From Rhodobacteraceae bacterium UBA7436 (GTDB lineage Bacteria > Pseudomonadota > Alphaproteobacteria > Rhodobacterales > Rhodobacteraceae), in assembly GCA_002478745.1 (NCBI GenBank), contig DLQI01000041.1, forward strand, positions 78,298 through 142,297: a stretch of 64,000 nt of DNA, written 5' to 3'. A program made the translations under genes and the position numbers. Each line of letters starts with the position of its first letter. Within the stretch, counting starts at the first letter, position 1. The notes under the pieces are model-generated. The model was not told the DNA's origin. It ran no database searches and saw nothing but the letters and a program-made list of their open reading frames with translations. Of this stretch, positions 1 through 8,819 are shown in pieces.

Positions 1-1
1 T

Positions 2-724
2 GGATCGCTAGTCTTGCTCCCAATTTCGGGTGCCTTTGGGGATTGGGCGGCGATGACGCCTGCTAGCTTTGGGTTCAGTGCCCTAAGCGGCTCAATTTAC
101 CTTTTAGGCTGCATCGGCCTTTACAAGGCTTTCGGAATTGGCCCCGTACGTTTGGTTGCACCAATTGTTGGCTCATACCCAATTCTGTCGATCGGTTGGG
201 CCGCTCTGATGGGACAGCCTGTGTTTTGGGATCAGTGGCTAGCCGTTGGCGGCGTGATAACAGGTGTCGCGATTGTCAGCATGTTGTCCGACCATTCCGA
301 AAGCGAAGGTTCCCAAAAAGCTGCCATTGGCTGGTCCTTGATTGGTGCAGGGGGATTTGCGATGGCATTCTCTGTTGGGCACCTCGCGACCCAAGCAGGC
401 AGTGAACTGCCTGTAATTCTTGTGACGCGGTTGACGGCGGCCACCGGTGCTGTTGCATTGTTGGCTCTTTCGGCAGGTGCCAAATTACCTGATCGAAGCG
501 CATGGCCTTTACTAGCACTTATGAGCCTTTTGGACGCCGTTGCACTAGGGATCGTCATCGCAGCTGGCAACCTACCCCGTCCAGAATTTGCAGCCGTTGC
601 AGCCTCGACTTTTGGAGTAATCACAATCATTCTAGCATGGCTGTTCTTGAAAGAGCGCATGACCGCAGGCCAATGGTTTGGCGTTGCGATCTGCTTTTTC
701 GGGATTGGCTATCTGGCGCTTTAG
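2..724 (+). CDS. EamA/DMT-family transporter, 5' truncated by window edge
   Basis: This is an inner-membrane drug/metabolite-type permease, probably a small-molecule exporter. The reading frame is open to the left edge of the window, so the real start lies outside; about 240 residues are visible while the family usually has 280-300. The visible part is almost wholly hydrophobic, with about eight membrane spans, the second half forming an EamA repeat that ends in the typical FLKERMTAGQWFGVAICFFGIGYLAL-like final two helices (Lys-Glu-Arg before the last span). Its stop codon overlaps the stop of the convergent TRAP permease gene. The substrate cannot be told from sequence. Confidence 0.85.
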   Translation, partial: GSLVLLPISGAFGDWAAMTPASFGFSALSGSIYLLGCIGLYKAFGIGPVRLVAPIVGSYPILSIGWAALMGQPVFWDQWLAVGGVITGVAIVSMLSDHSESEGSQKAAIGWSLIGAGGFAMAFSVGHLATQAGSELPVILVTRLTAATGAVALLALSAGAKLPDRSAWPLLALMSLLDAVALGIVIAAGNLPRPEFAAVAASTFGVITIILAWLFLKERMTAGQWFGVAICFFGIGYLAL

Positions 725-2124
725 TTGCCAACCAGCGAAGGCAACCACAGCACGATGCCTGGGAATGAAACCAATAATGCTATCGTCACAGCATCAGCCA
801 AGAAGAAGGGCATCACACCTTTGAACACGTCCTGAACGGTCAGGTCATCGCGCACACCAGCCACAACAAAACAGTTGAGGCCGATGGGCGGGGTGATCAA
901 ACAAAATTCTGCCATTTTGACCACCAATATCCCGAACCAGATAGCACACATTGGGCCTGACATCCCAAAAGCGCTGTCAGCAGCCGTCACGTATTCGCCG
1001 CCATTCAGCGCCATGACTGCGGGGTAAACTACAGGCAAGGTAAGCAACAACATCCCAATAGCGTCCATGAACATGCCCAAAACCGCATAGGCCAAAAGGA
1101 TGCAAATCAAGATCGTGAGCGGCGCCATATCTAGCGATACGATCCAATCCGAGAAGGCGTCCGGCAGTTTGGCGAACCCAAGGAAGCGCACATAGATCAG
1201 CACGCCCCAGATAATGGTAAAAATCATCACCGTCAGTTTGGCCGTTTCAAGCAGGGCTTCTTTCAATTGGCCCCAGCGCATACCGCGATACATCGCCATG
1301 ACGAAGACGATAAAGGCGCCAATCGCGCCGCCTTCGGTCGGGGTGCCCCATGCATCGCCAAAGGGGTTGTAGACAAAGAAGATGATGATCACGACAACCA
1401 AGACAATCGGCAAAGCCGGCGGCAGGGACTCAAAGCGTTGCTTCCATGTAAAGCCACGCACCGGTGGGCCGACGTTTTTGAAGGTCATCGCAATCCCGAT
1501 GATCAAAATCGCATATACCACCGCCGAAAACGCACCTGGGATAAAGCCCGCGAGCAGCAGTTTGCCCACGTCTTGCTCAACGATAATCGCGTAGATCACT
1601 AGGATCGCAGAGGGCGGGATAAGCGAGGCCAACGTGCCCCCCGCCGCCACAACTCCGGCTGCGAATTGTTTGTTATAGCCGATTTTCAACATCTCAGGGA
1701 TAGCGATACGGGCAAACACGGCAGCCGTGGCCACCGAAGCACCAGACACCGCGGCAAAGCCCGCTGTCGCAAATACGGTTGAAACCGCCAAGCCACCCGG
1801 AACCCATGCGAACCAGCGTTTGCAGGCCTCGAACAGTGCGGTTGTCAGTTTGGCGTAATAGGCCAGGTATCCGATCAGGATGAACACGGGGATCAATGAT
1901 AGAACATTAGCGCTGACCTTTGATTGCGGCGTTAAGCCTGCAATACGCACGCTGACTTGCAGCGCTTTTCCAAACTTCTCAGGGTCATAATCATACCCAT
2001 TCCACCTCAACCAAACGAGGCCTACAAATCCCGCCATACCTGCAGCAAAGGCCACACGCATGCCCAGCAACACCATGACCAGCATACCGCCACTGACCCA
2101 CAATCCGATTGAAATGCTATCCAT
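721..2124 (-). CDS. dctM: TRAP transporter large permease (DctM family)
   Basis: This is the 12-14-helix membrane subunit of a tripartite ATP-independent periplasmic transporter, which couples Na+ entry to uptake of a solute, often an organic acid, delivered by the binding protein. The 467-residue product is a little longer than the usual 425-440. It opens with a membrane helix and shows the family's Gly/Ala/Pro-rich motifs, such as the GFAAVSGASVATAAVFARIA stretch in the first third and the LITPPIGLN segment near the C-terminus. The start codon overlaps the stop of the small permease by one base, so the two are translationally coupled in a dctP-dctQ-dctM operon. Confidence 0.94.
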   Translation of the reverse strand: MDSISIGLWVSGGMLVMVLLGMRVAFAAGMAGFVGLVWLRWNGYDYDPEKFGKALQVSVRIAGLTPQSKVSANVLSLIPVFILIGYLAYYAKLTTALFEACKRWFAWVPGGLAVSTVFATAGFAAVSGASVATAAVFARIAIPEMLKIGYNKQFAAGVVAAGGTLASLIPPSAILVIYAIIVEQDVGKLLLAGFIPGAFSAVVYAILIIGIAMTFKNVGPPVRGFTWKQRFESLPPALPIVLVVVIIIFFVYNPFGDAWGTPTEGGAIGAFIVFVMAMYRGMRWGQLKEALLETAKLTVMIFTIIWGVLIYVRFLGFAKLPDAFSDWIVSLDMAPLTILICILLAYAVLGMFMDAIGMLLLTLPVVYPAVMALNGGEYVTAADSAFGMSGPMCAIWFGILVVKMAEFCLITPPIGLNCFVVAGVRDDLTVQDVFKGVMPFFLADAVTIALLVSFPGIVLWLPSLVGN

Positions 2125-2753
2125 CAGTCTGCTCCCTCGTGTGCGCGCGCTTCTATTGCGGCCTGCTCAGCCACCGACAGGGTCAATGGAACGCCAGCAG
2201 GATTTTCAAGGCCTAATACAAATGCACGCCCATAGCCCCATGCCTGCAAAATCAAGCGCAGCGACAGAACGCCAAATGCAAACGGAACGACCAGTTTGGA
2301 AGGCCATAGCGGAAGGTAAATATCGGTGGTGCTGTCTTTACTACACAGCGGACGTGCACAGTCAAAAGAGCGCATAAAATGATCCCAAGATCCCCAAGTC
2401 AGAGCAACCATGAGGATGAGGATCATTAGAATCGAGATCAACTCGAACAACCAAAGTGTACGACCACTTAGCTTGGAAACCAACATATCCATGCGGATGT
2501 GCGTGCCATCACGTTGGACATAAGCAACGCCCATAATAGCGATAATTGGCATCGCGCTCTCGATCAGGTCAACGTAACCCATCATAGGCGCACCAAAGAA
2601 TTTACGGGTCGTGACAGAGTACGCAGCCAAGAACATTAGTGAAAAAATCGCAAGGCCGCTAATCAAAGCGCAAAAACGCTCCAGCGGCAACAATGCTCGA
2701 TCCAATCTACTCAGCAGACTGGAATCCTCCAGTACCGCAGCTGATCCTGCCAT
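2124..2753 (-). CDS. dctQ: TRAP transporter small permease (DctQ family)
   Basis: This is the four-helix small membrane subunit that pairs with DctM. At 209 residues it is of ordinary to slightly large size, with helices near residues 30-50, 65-90, 105-130 and 145-170 and charged ends. One segment (CARPLCSKDSTTD) between helices 3 and 4 contains two cysteines and is longer than in compact DctQ proteins. It lies downstream of the binding-protein gene after an 80 bp gap holding a strong hairpin, and overlaps dctM by one base. Confidence 0.9.
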   Translation of the reverse strand: MAGSAAVLEDSSLLSRLDRALLPLERFCALISGLAIFSLMFLAAYSVTTRKFFGAPMMGYVDLIESAMPIIAIMGVAYVQRDGTHIRMDMLVSKLSGRTLWLFELISILMILILMVALTWGSWDHFMRSFDCARPLCSKDSTTDIYLPLWPSKLVVPFAFGVLSLRLILQAWGYGRAFVLGLENPAGVPLTLSVAEQAAIEARAHEGAD

Positions 2754-2787
2754 TGGTCTACTCCCCCCGAGTATGTTCTAGATAGTT

Positions 2788-2815
2788 AGGCCGCCCCAAA
2801 TGTGCGGGACGGCCT
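2788..2815 (-). promoter_or_regulatory. Intercistronic hairpin between dctP and dctQ
   Basis: On the coding strand a 10-base arm AGGCCGTCCC pairs with GGGGCGGCCT across an 8-base loop, with one G-U wobble. There is no U-run after it, so it is not a standard intrinsic terminator. Its place just after the binding-protein stop codon suggests a partial attenuator or an mRNA-stabilising 3' structure that lets the periplasmic protein be made in excess over the permeases. The function is inferred. Confidence 0.6.
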
Positions 2816-2833
2816 ATTAATAGGAATTGACGC

Positions 2834-3850
2834 TTAGTTTGCAGCTTTGGCTTCTGCTAAAGTCTTCACAACTAGGTCATATAGCTCTTGGCCTGGTAGG
2901 CCTTGCGCTTCCATGTCTGCGATCCATTCGTCACGGATCGGATCAGCGGCCTTGGCGCGGAATTCGGCGATGACATCATCGCTAATTTCAACCTTTTGAA
3001 CGCCTTTTTCTGCCAACACAGTATCCCAACGGCCCAACAATTCACCGTAGTTGGCCAAATAGTGATCCAACGCTTCTGGGATTGAGCTATCAAGTGCTTC
3101 ACGTTCTGCATCAGACAAATCGTCATAAGCATCGATGTTCACGACAACTGGGCAGTTCACGGTGCCTGGGTTTAAGTTGGCAGTCCACCAAGTCGCTTGA
3201 TTGATTGTGCCGAATGACAGGTGCGCGTGCTGTGCGAACGCAACTGTATCGACCAGTCCACCTTCCATAGCTTGATATGCTTCAGTCGCTGTTACAGATG
3301 TTGGAACACCACCAACCGCTGAAAATGCTTTGCCGATACCGCCGGTTGCACGAACGCGCATACCTTCGAAATCAGCCAAAGTCTGACGTGGCTCGCCAGT
3401 ACCAACCAAGTTGTACTGTGGCATTGGTGACGTCATCAGCAACTTAGCGTTCCATTGCGCCATTTCTTCAGTCGCAGCTGGGTGCGCGTAGACTGCTGAA
3501 GATACCGCAACTTCTTGCGCAAGATTTTCAACGCCCAAAAATGGTAGTTCCAAAACAGTTACAACACGGTTTTTGTCGCGGTGATAACCAGCACAGAACT
3601 GTGCCATCTCGAATGCACCAATGCTGATTCCATCAAGGTTCTCACGGTTCTTGGACAGACCGCCATAGCTCACGTTCATTGTGAACTCGCCATTGGTCTT
3701 CTCAGAAACCAACTCAGCCAACTTTTCGACGTGCTCTGTAAATGCGCGGCGCTTGCCCCAGACAGATACGTTCCATTCGGTCGCAGCCGCTTCTAGTGCG
3801 AATATAAACGAGACTGTGGATGCAACAGCACCCAATACGAATTTGTTCAT
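2834..3850 (-). CDS. dctP: TRAP transporter substrate-binding protein (DctP family)
   Basis: This is the periplasmic solute receptor of the TRAP system. The 338-residue protein begins with a signal peptide (residues 1-23, cleavage after an Ala-rich end) and continues as a DctP fold. The conserved ligand-binding arginine of the family is most likely Arg167 in the segment GMRVRATGG. A good ribosome site (GGGAGAG) sits 7 bases before the ATG. It is the first gene of the operon, with about 280 bp of upstream DNA that includes a perfect palindrome. The ligand is unknown; organic acids are usual for this class. Confidence 0.93.
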   Translation of the reverse strand: MNKFVLGAVASTVSFIFALEAAATEWNVSVWGKRRAFTEHVEKLAELVSEKTNGEFTMNVSYGGLSKNRENLDGISIGAFEMAQFCAGYHRDKNRVVTVLELPFLGVENLAQEVAVSSAVYAHPAATEEMAQWNAKLLMTSPMPQYNLVGTGEPRQTLADFEGMRVRATGGIGKAFSAVGGVPTSVTATEAYQAMEGGLVDTVAFAQHAHLSFGTINQATWWTANLNPGTVNCPVVVNIDAYDDLSDAEREALDSSIPEALDHYLANYGELLGRWDTVLAEKGVQKVEISDDVIAEFRAKAADPIRDEWIADMEAQGLPGQELYDLVVKTLAEAKAAN

Positions 3851-3942
3851 TTTTCTCTCCCAAGTTTGCGGAACTGATTGCTAAGGTGCGGTGTTTCGCC
3901 TCCAAGGAGGCTAGCGCGGGGCTGACCTTCTGCCAAGTGTTA

Positions 3943-3955
3943 TTACGCCGCGTAA
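3943..3955. promoter_or_regulatory. Palindrome upstream of the TRAP operon
   Basis: TTACG-CCG-CGTAA is a perfect 5 bp inverted repeat with a 3-base centre, 93-105 bp upstream of the dctP start. It may be an operator for the TRAP operon. No adjacent regulator gene is visible, and a 13 bp palindrome can occur by chance. The rest of 3851-4130 shows nothing else that I can support. Confidence 0.35.
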
Positions 3956-4130
3956 ATCAAGCAAAGGAGTGAGCGCTGAATTTCTGATGGTGCTTAAATA
4001 TTGTGCACAGACGGAGATTTAACCCAATCTAAAACATCGAAAAGAGTCGGAAGCACATTCGTATCAGCGGTCAGAAAACGCCTACGCCTGCCGACCCCTA
4101 ACACCGTTTTGGGTATGAATTTACGCTATA

Positions 4131-4478
4131 TTATTTACAGCGCTCGCGCAAAGCCACTTGACCTTGGTTATAGGCTAGTAATTGACCTCTTGAGGTAATC
4201 GAGAATAAAACACGGCCACCGCTGTACGTATCACCCTCCCCGAAACATTGAAGGTCGTATAGAACGGACGTTCCCATATCCCTAAGATTGGTAGCTTGGA
4301 CCATATCACAAGAGGATTCCCAATAATTGGCCGTATTACCGGAAATGGTTAATCTGAAATCATTCATGTCGAGGGCACATGCCTCTTAGGAAGAATCCCA
4401 AGTTCCCTCAAACGGGCCGGCAACGGCAGCACCTGTTGAGGCCACGCTGATAATCAGTAGAGCAGAAAAAATACGCAT
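4131..4478 (-). pseudogene. Small secreted protein gene interrupted by one in-frame TAA
   Basis: Read from the ATG at 4478, the gene encodes a signal peptide (about residues 1-20, starting MRIFSALLIISVAS and ending GAAVA) and a mature N-terminus GPFEGTWDSS. It then meets TAA at 4386-4388 and continues in the same frame as EACALDMNDFRLTISGN to a normal stop at 4131. The 115-codon whole has four cysteines in the mature part (CALD, SSCD, LQCF, ERCK), as expected of a disulfide-bonded exported protein. A single base change, for example CAA to TAA, explains it. I do not recognise the family. It could be a true pseudogene, a sequencing error, or a downstream fragment translated from the ATG at 4367, which would lack a signal peptide. 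Confidence 0.75.
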
Positions 4479-4527
4479 TTTTATCCTTTTTAGCTTTGTG
4501 CAAGAAGTTTAGTTATCTTCGTGTCGA

Positions 4528-4830
4528 TTACATCTGGCAATTATAGCCGCCATCGACAGGTTGATCTTGTCGCGCAAATCCGATCCGACGAGTTGGAAAC
4601 TCAATCACAAATCCACCGTTGGCCCAAGCCCAAGTTCCCTGTTCTTCTTTATCCGACAAAGCATCACAGTCTTTACCAAGATATATTGTCTCATTCGCAC
4701 TCTTGAGTGCGGCACCATGGGCATTTTGCGTTGCAATGTAAGTGGAGCCATTAGAACCCTCGTAACCAAAAGAGGGCCCCGCAATAAGAGCCAGTGAAGC
4801 AACTGCGGGCATGAAGATGTTCTTACGCAT
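4528..4830 (-). CDS. Small secreted protein of unknown function
   Basis: A 100-residue product with a clear signal peptide (MRKN start, hydrophobic core MPAVASLALIAGP, about 22 residues). The mature domain has two cysteines (KDCDAL and the near-terminal YNCQM) that could form one disulfide, and aromatic segments GTWAWANGGFVIEF. I chose the ATG at 4830 because it places the signal peptide at the N-terminus; in-frame codons further upstream add only non-signal sequence. It sits 49 bp upstream of the interrupted secreted-protein gene on the same strand, but the two do not look like copies of each other. I do not recognise the family. Confidence 0.6.
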   Translation of the reverse strand: MRKNIFMPAVASLALIAGPSFGYEGSNGSTYIATQNAHGAALKSANETIYLGKDCDALSDKEEQGTWAWANGGFVIEFPTRRIGFARQDQPVDGGYNCQM

Positions 4831-5356
4831 TAAATTTCCAGACCTTTTTTGCATCAAGGATGTCAGGTTATTCTGAGGTCCGGTCATCGACAATACATAA
4901 AAAAACGATCTTAAGATACTACACAAAATGAGGGGCTGCCTTCCTAAGCTTGGAGCGCCCCAGAGTCATAGTCGATTCTGCAAAATGGCTGTGCGCTGGA
5001 CAACATAGCCATGACATTGGGCTTACACATTTAACAGCCTTTACAACTTTTGCTTGGTGACGATCAGGACTAAAATCGTACCGTTGGTTATACTACCTGG
5101 CCTAGCCTTGACATTTAATTCACCGAAAACGTGACAATATATATAATATATTACAAATAAATTTACAAAAACGCCGCTTAATAAGAAAAAAATTTACAAC
5201 GAACTCCTTATATTCCAGTCTCTTATTCCCTTCTTTTCAATTCGCGTTATTATCCCGCTCAAAGATCAAAGCTGAACTGTGTGGGAGTGACGCATTCAGG
5301 CCAACACTTGATCAATGAACGCCCCAAAAGGGCAGGCCATTAGGGAGGCGCCAATC
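4831..5356. other. AT-rich intergenic region upstream of acs
   Basis: No convincing gene is seen here. The right half is very AT-rich, with a run of alternating AT around 5135-5155. A TTGACA hexamer lies at 5108-5113 and a TATAAT at 5142-5147, but their 28-base spacing rules out pairing as one sigma-70 promoter. The region probably holds the acs promoter and the promoter of the divergent small secreted-protein gene. Confidence 0.5.
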
Positions 5357-7312
5357 ATGTCAGAGACCCAATCCAAAACATATCCCCCGTCCGCAGAAAT
5401 GGCAGCAAATGCCAATGTCGACGCAGCAAAATATGATGCAATGTACGCCGCATCCATTGCCGATCCCGACGCATTCTGGGGGGATCACGGCAAACGTATC
5501 GATTGGATCAAGCCTTATACTCAAGTCAAAGACGTAGACTTCACCTTGGGCAACGTATCAATCAATTGGTACGCTGATGGTACATTAAACGTTGCAGCCA
5601 ACTGTATTGACCGTCACTTGGAAACTCGCGGTGATCAAACTGCGATCATATGGGAACCAGACAGCCCGACAGACGATGCTCTGCACATTACGTACAAGCA
5701 ATTACACTCGTCGGTTTGCAAAATGGCGAACGTCTTGAAAGATCTTGGTGTCGGCAAAGGCGATCGTGTCGTCATATACATGCCGATGATTCCTGAAGCA
5801 GCTTATGCTATGCTTGCATGTGCGCGTATCGGCGCGATCCATTCAATCGTGTTTGCTGGGTTCTCTCCTGATGCTTTGGCCGCGCGTGTTAATGGCTCTG
5901 AAGCTAAGGTTGTGATCACCGCAGATGAGGCACCACGTGGTGGCCGCAATACTCCACTGAAATCAAACGCTGACAAGGCTCTGGCTGACTGCGACGCATC
6001 AGTTCAATGCCTTGTTGTACGCCGCACAGGTGGCGATGTTGCGTGGAACGAAGCTCGTGATCGCGACTATGGAGTCCTAAGCGAAGCCGCTTCAAGCGAT
6101 TGTGCAGCAGAAGAAATGAACGCTGAAGATCCGCTATTCATTCTTTACACCTCTGGGTCGACAGGTATGCCGAAAGGCGTGGTTCACTCGACAGGCGGTT
6201 ATATTGTCTACGCAGCGATGACACATGAAACCACATTCGATTACAAAGATGGTGATGTGTATTGGTGTACCGCAGATGTTGGTTGGGTCACCGGTCACAG
6301 CTATATTGTATATGGTCCATTGGCGAACGGCGCGACAACTGTCATGTTTGAAGGTGTCCCAACTTATCCAGACGCTTCTCGCTTCTGGCAAGTTTGTGAA
6401 AAGCACAAAGTTGCACAATTCTATACAGCCCCAACGGCTATCCGCGCGCTGATGGCGCAAGGTGATGATTTTGTTAAAAAATGTGATCTAAGCAGCCTAC
6501 GCGTCCTTGGTACTGTGGGTGAACCTATTAATCCAGAAGCTTGGAACTGGTACAACGAAGTTGTGGGCGGCGGCACCTGCCCGATCGTTGACACATGGTG
6601 GCAAACCGAAACCGGTGGTCACTTGATGACGCCATTGCCTGGCGCGCACGCAATGAAACCAGGGTCTGCGATGAAGCCATTCTTTGGCATTGAGCCTGTG
6701 GTTCTTGAACCAGCAAGTGGCGAAATAATTGAGGGTAACGACGTCGAAGGTGTCTTGTGCATCAAAGACAGCTGGCCTGGCCAAATGCGCTCAGTTTGGG
6801 GCGATCACGAACGCTTTGAAAAGACATATTTTGCGGATTATGAGGGTTACTACTTCACCGGTGACGGCTGCAAGCGAGATGCAGACGGCGATTATTGGAT
6901 TACAGGTCGCGTCGATGACGTGATCAACGTATCCGGACACCGTATGGGTACAGCCGAAGTTGAAAGCGCACTCGTAGCACACCCACAAGTCGCAGAAGCT
7001 GCTGTTGTCGGCTATCCCCATGATATCAAAGGACAAGGCATTTACTGCTACGTCACATTGATGAATGGCGAGACCCCAACTGATGAGTTGCGTGTAGAGC
7101 TGCGCAACTGGGTCCGTAAAGAGATCGGCCCAATCGCATCTCCTGACCTAATCCAATGGGCACCAGGACTGCCAAAAACTCGTTCAGGCAAAATCATGCG
7201 CCGTATCTTGCGCAAGATTGCAGAGAATGACTTTGGCGCATTGGGCGACACTTCGACCTTGGCAGATCCAAGCGTTGTTGATGACCTCATTGAAAACCGT
7301 ATGGGCAGCTAA
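5357..7312 (+). CDS. acs: Acetyl-CoA synthetase
   Basis: This cytoplasmic enzyme makes acetyl-CoA from acetate, ATP and CoA by way of acetyl-AMP. The 651-residue product matches the usual length. It carries the AMP-binding P-loop [11 protein letters not shown] (residues 264-274), the WWQTETG adenine-pocket motif and the C-terminal catalytic lysine in TRSGKIMRR (Lys612), the residue acetylated in regulated Acs enzymes. An in-frame ATG at 5315 exists, but the ATG at 5357 has the better ribosome site (GGGAGG, 7-8 bases upstream) and gives the standard N-terminus. Adenylate kinase follows after 61 bp. Adk removes the AMP that Acs produces, so the pairing is biochemically sensible. Confidence 0.97.
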   Translation: MSETQSKTYPPSAEMAANANVDAAKYDAMYAASIADPDAFWGDHGKRIDWIKPYTQVKDVDFTLGNVSINWYADGTLNVAANCIDRHLETRGDQTAIIWEPDSPTDDALHITYKQLHSSVCKMANVLKDLGVGKGDRVVIYMPMIPEAAYAMLACARIGAIHSIVFAGFSPDALAARVNGSEAKVVITADEAPRGGRNTPLKSNADKALADCDASVQCLVVRRTGGDVAWNEARDRDYGVLSEAASSDCAAEEMNAEDPLFILYTSGSTGMPKGVVHSTGGYIVYAAMTHETTFDYKDGDVYWCTADVGWVTGHSYIVYGPLANGATTVMFEGVPTYPDASRFWQVCEKHKVAQFYTAPTAIRALMAQGDDFVKKCDLSSLRVLGTVGEPINPEAWNWYNEVVGGGTCPIVDTWWQTETGGHLMTPLPGAHAMKPGSAMKPFFGIEPVVLEPASGEIIEGNDVEGVLCIKDSWPGQMRSVWGDHERFEKTYFADYEGYYFTGDGCKRDADGDYWITGRVDDVINVSGHRMGTAEVESALVAHPQVAEAAVVGYPHDIKGQGIYCYVTLMNGETPTDELRVELRNWVRKEIGPIASPDLIQWAPGLPKTRSGKIMRRILRKIAENDFGALGDTSTLADPSVVDDLIENRMGS

Positions 7313-7373
7313 TGATCACAATGGTGTTTGCCGCATCAACGCGGCGAACACTATTGACCAAAGGAAGTACACT

Positions 7374-8051
7374 ATGAATACCTCACCTGTTCTAATTTTA
7401 CTTGGCCCTCCCGGCGCTGGAAAAGGCACCCAAGCACGGATGCTAGAAAAGCAATTCGGCCTCGTCCAACTTTCTACTGGCGATTTGTTGCGCGCAGCCG
7501 TTGCCGCGGGAACGCCTGCAGGACAAGCCGCTGACGCGGTTATGAAGGCTGGCGCATTGGTCAGCGACCAAATCGTAATCGATATTTTGCGCGACCGCAT
7601 GGCTGACGCAGATTGCGCAAAAGGCGTCATTTTGGACGGTTTTCCACGTACGGCGGTGCAGGCTTCTGCATTAGATGAATTGCTGGCTGAGAACGGCCAA
7701 AAAATCAACGCGGCAATTAGCCTTGAAGTGGACGATGCTGCAATGGTTGAGCGTGTCGCAGGGCGCTATACTTGTGGCGGGTGCGGTGAAGGATACCACG
7801 ACAGCTTTAAGGTCCCTGCTAAAGCAGGTGTTTGCGACACGTGTGGTGGCACAGAAATGAAACGCCGTGCAGACGACAACGCTGCAACCGTAAGTGGGCG
7901 ATTGGAAGCTTATCACGCACAAACTGCGCCGTTGATCAGCTACTATGAAGACAACGGTGCACTGCAGCGCATCGATGCTATGGGTGAGATCGATGTGATT
8001 GGCGCGGCTCTCAGCGCTGCTGTAAGCGCGATCATTGCCTTACAGCATTAA
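7374..8051 (+). CDS. adk: Adenylate kinase, zinc-lid type
   Basis: This enzyme interconverts 2 ADP with ATP and AMP. The 225-residue protein has the P-loop GPPGAGKGT at residues 11-19, the DGFPRT nucleotide-binding motif near residue 88, and a lid with four cysteines (C134, C137, C154, C157) that should bind zinc. The ATG at 7374 follows AAGGAAG at a good distance; longer in-frame starts overlap acs and add no family sequence. Many alphaproteobacteria carry adk in the ribosomal-protein operon. Here it stands behind acs, so it may be a second copy matched to AMP made by acetate activation; the window cannot show whether another exists. Confidence 0.95.
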   Translation: MNTSPVLILLGPPGAGKGTQARMLEKQFGLVQLSTGDLLRAAVAAGTPAGQAADAVMKAGALVSDQIVIDILRDRMADADCAKGVILDGFPRTAVQASALDELLAENGQKINAAISLEVDDAAMVERVAGRYTCGGCGEGYHDSFKVPAKAGVCDTCGGTEMKRRADDNAATVSGRLEAYHAQTAPLISYYEDNGALQRIDAMGEIDVIGAALSAAVSAIIALQH

Positions 8052-8104
8052 TTCTCAAACTGTCTAAATATAGACTACCGCCAAGACGATTGCTCCCCTA
8101 ACCT

Positions 8105-8138
8105 CGTGATCAAATACCTATTTGATTGAAGGATCACG
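8105..8138. promoter_or_regulatory. Nested inverted repeats over the ribosome site of the oxygenase operon
   Basis: ATCAAATA-CC-TATTTGAT (8109-8126) is a perfect 8 bp inverted repeat ending 15 bases before the ATG at 8142. A second inverted repeat, CGTGATC (8105-8111) with GATCACG (8132-8138), encloses it and includes part of the ribosome site GAAGGA (8128-8133). The two stems share bases 8109-8111, so in RNA only one could form fully. It may be a DNA operator, an RNA switch that hides the ribosome site, or both. Confidence 0.5.
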
Positions 8139-8141
8139 ACC

Positions 8142-8819
8142 ATGGGTTTTCGTGCAGCGATAGATGATAACGACGTTAGGTCGATCACAAACTGGATGCA
8201 GACCGCGCCCGAGACAACCTCGGTCGCGGACTTTCTTCCGGGGCCCGGCATTCAGAAGCTGGAACTTAAGTTTGACATCGACGAGTTGCGTGCAGCGCTC
8301 GGCGAATGCTTGGCACGCGAAGCCTTCAAAGGCGGAATGCAAGATCAAGGATTTGCCGCCCTCCCCCTCACCCAACGACCCGGTCAAACTGAATGGACAG
8401 AAAACGATCTTTCTGGTCGTTACTGGTTACGCGGCGATGCGCGATACGTCGAAGAAGCTCGCGAAGATTTGGTGCCAGAAATCGACTTTTCCGAGTTCAA
8501 TCCAAAATTCAAAGGCACTTATTTTGAATATGTTCACGAAGAATTAACCAAACGCTTTCCAATCGGACGGACCCGTGTGTTGGCCAAAGGTCAGTATAAC
8601 TGCAATTCTTGGCACCGTGATCCAGAACCGCGCCTACACATTCCGGTTACAACAAATCCCGGTTCCTTGTTTGTAGTCAATCACCATGTAACCCACTTGC
8701 CAGCTGATGGTTCTGTCTACTTCACAGACACTCGTGGCTATCACACTGCACTGAATGGCGGCGACACATCGCGCGTTCACATCGTCGCCGCCCTTGCCTA
8801 CACTCAGGTCACAAAATGA
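8142..8819 (+). CDS. Aspartyl/asparaginyl beta-hydroxylase-like 2OG-Fe(II) oxygenase
   Basis: A 225-residue protein with the pattern of 2-oxoglutarate/Fe(II) oxygenases: the metal-binding HRD triad part at His158 and Asp160 (in NSWHRDPEPRLHIPV), a distal His201 in YHTALNGGD, and Arg211 placed to bind the 2-oxoglutarate carboxylate. The spacing and the R-x-HIPV...DT-x-H-A-x-N-x(5)-R layout resemble the aspartyl/asparaginyl beta-hydroxylase family. Members hydroxylate the beta carbon of amino acid residues, and small bacterial ones may act on free amino acids. Its stop overlaps the start of an L-threonine aldolase gene by 4 bp, which suggests the product is a beta-hydroxy amino acid. The family is moderately sure; the substrate is unknown. 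Confidence 0.75.
   Translation: MGFRAAIDDNDVRSITNWMQTAPETTSVADFLPGPGIQKLELKFDIDELRAALGECLAREAFKGGMQDQGFAALPLTQRPGQTEWTENDLSGRYWLRGDARYVEEAREDLVPEIDFSEFNPKFKGTYFEYVHEELTKRFPIGRTRVLAKGQYNCNSWHRDPEPRLHIPVTTNPGSLFVVNHHVTHLPADGSVYFTDTRGYHTALNGGDTSRVHIVAALAYTQVTK

Noticed and set aside
232..660. Open frame on the minus strand inside the EamA gene
   Set aside because: It is a shadow of the transporter gene, with no family resemblance and unlike neighbouring proteins in composition.
4931..4960. GGGGC...GCGCCCC hairpin as a terminator
   Set aside because: The arms pair imperfectly, there is no T-run, and no gene ends nearby on either strand.
5108..5147. TTGACA and TATAAT as an acs promoter
   Set aside because: The hexamers are 28 bases apart, far from the 16-18 that a sigma-70 promoter needs, and the region is AT-rich enough for chance matches.
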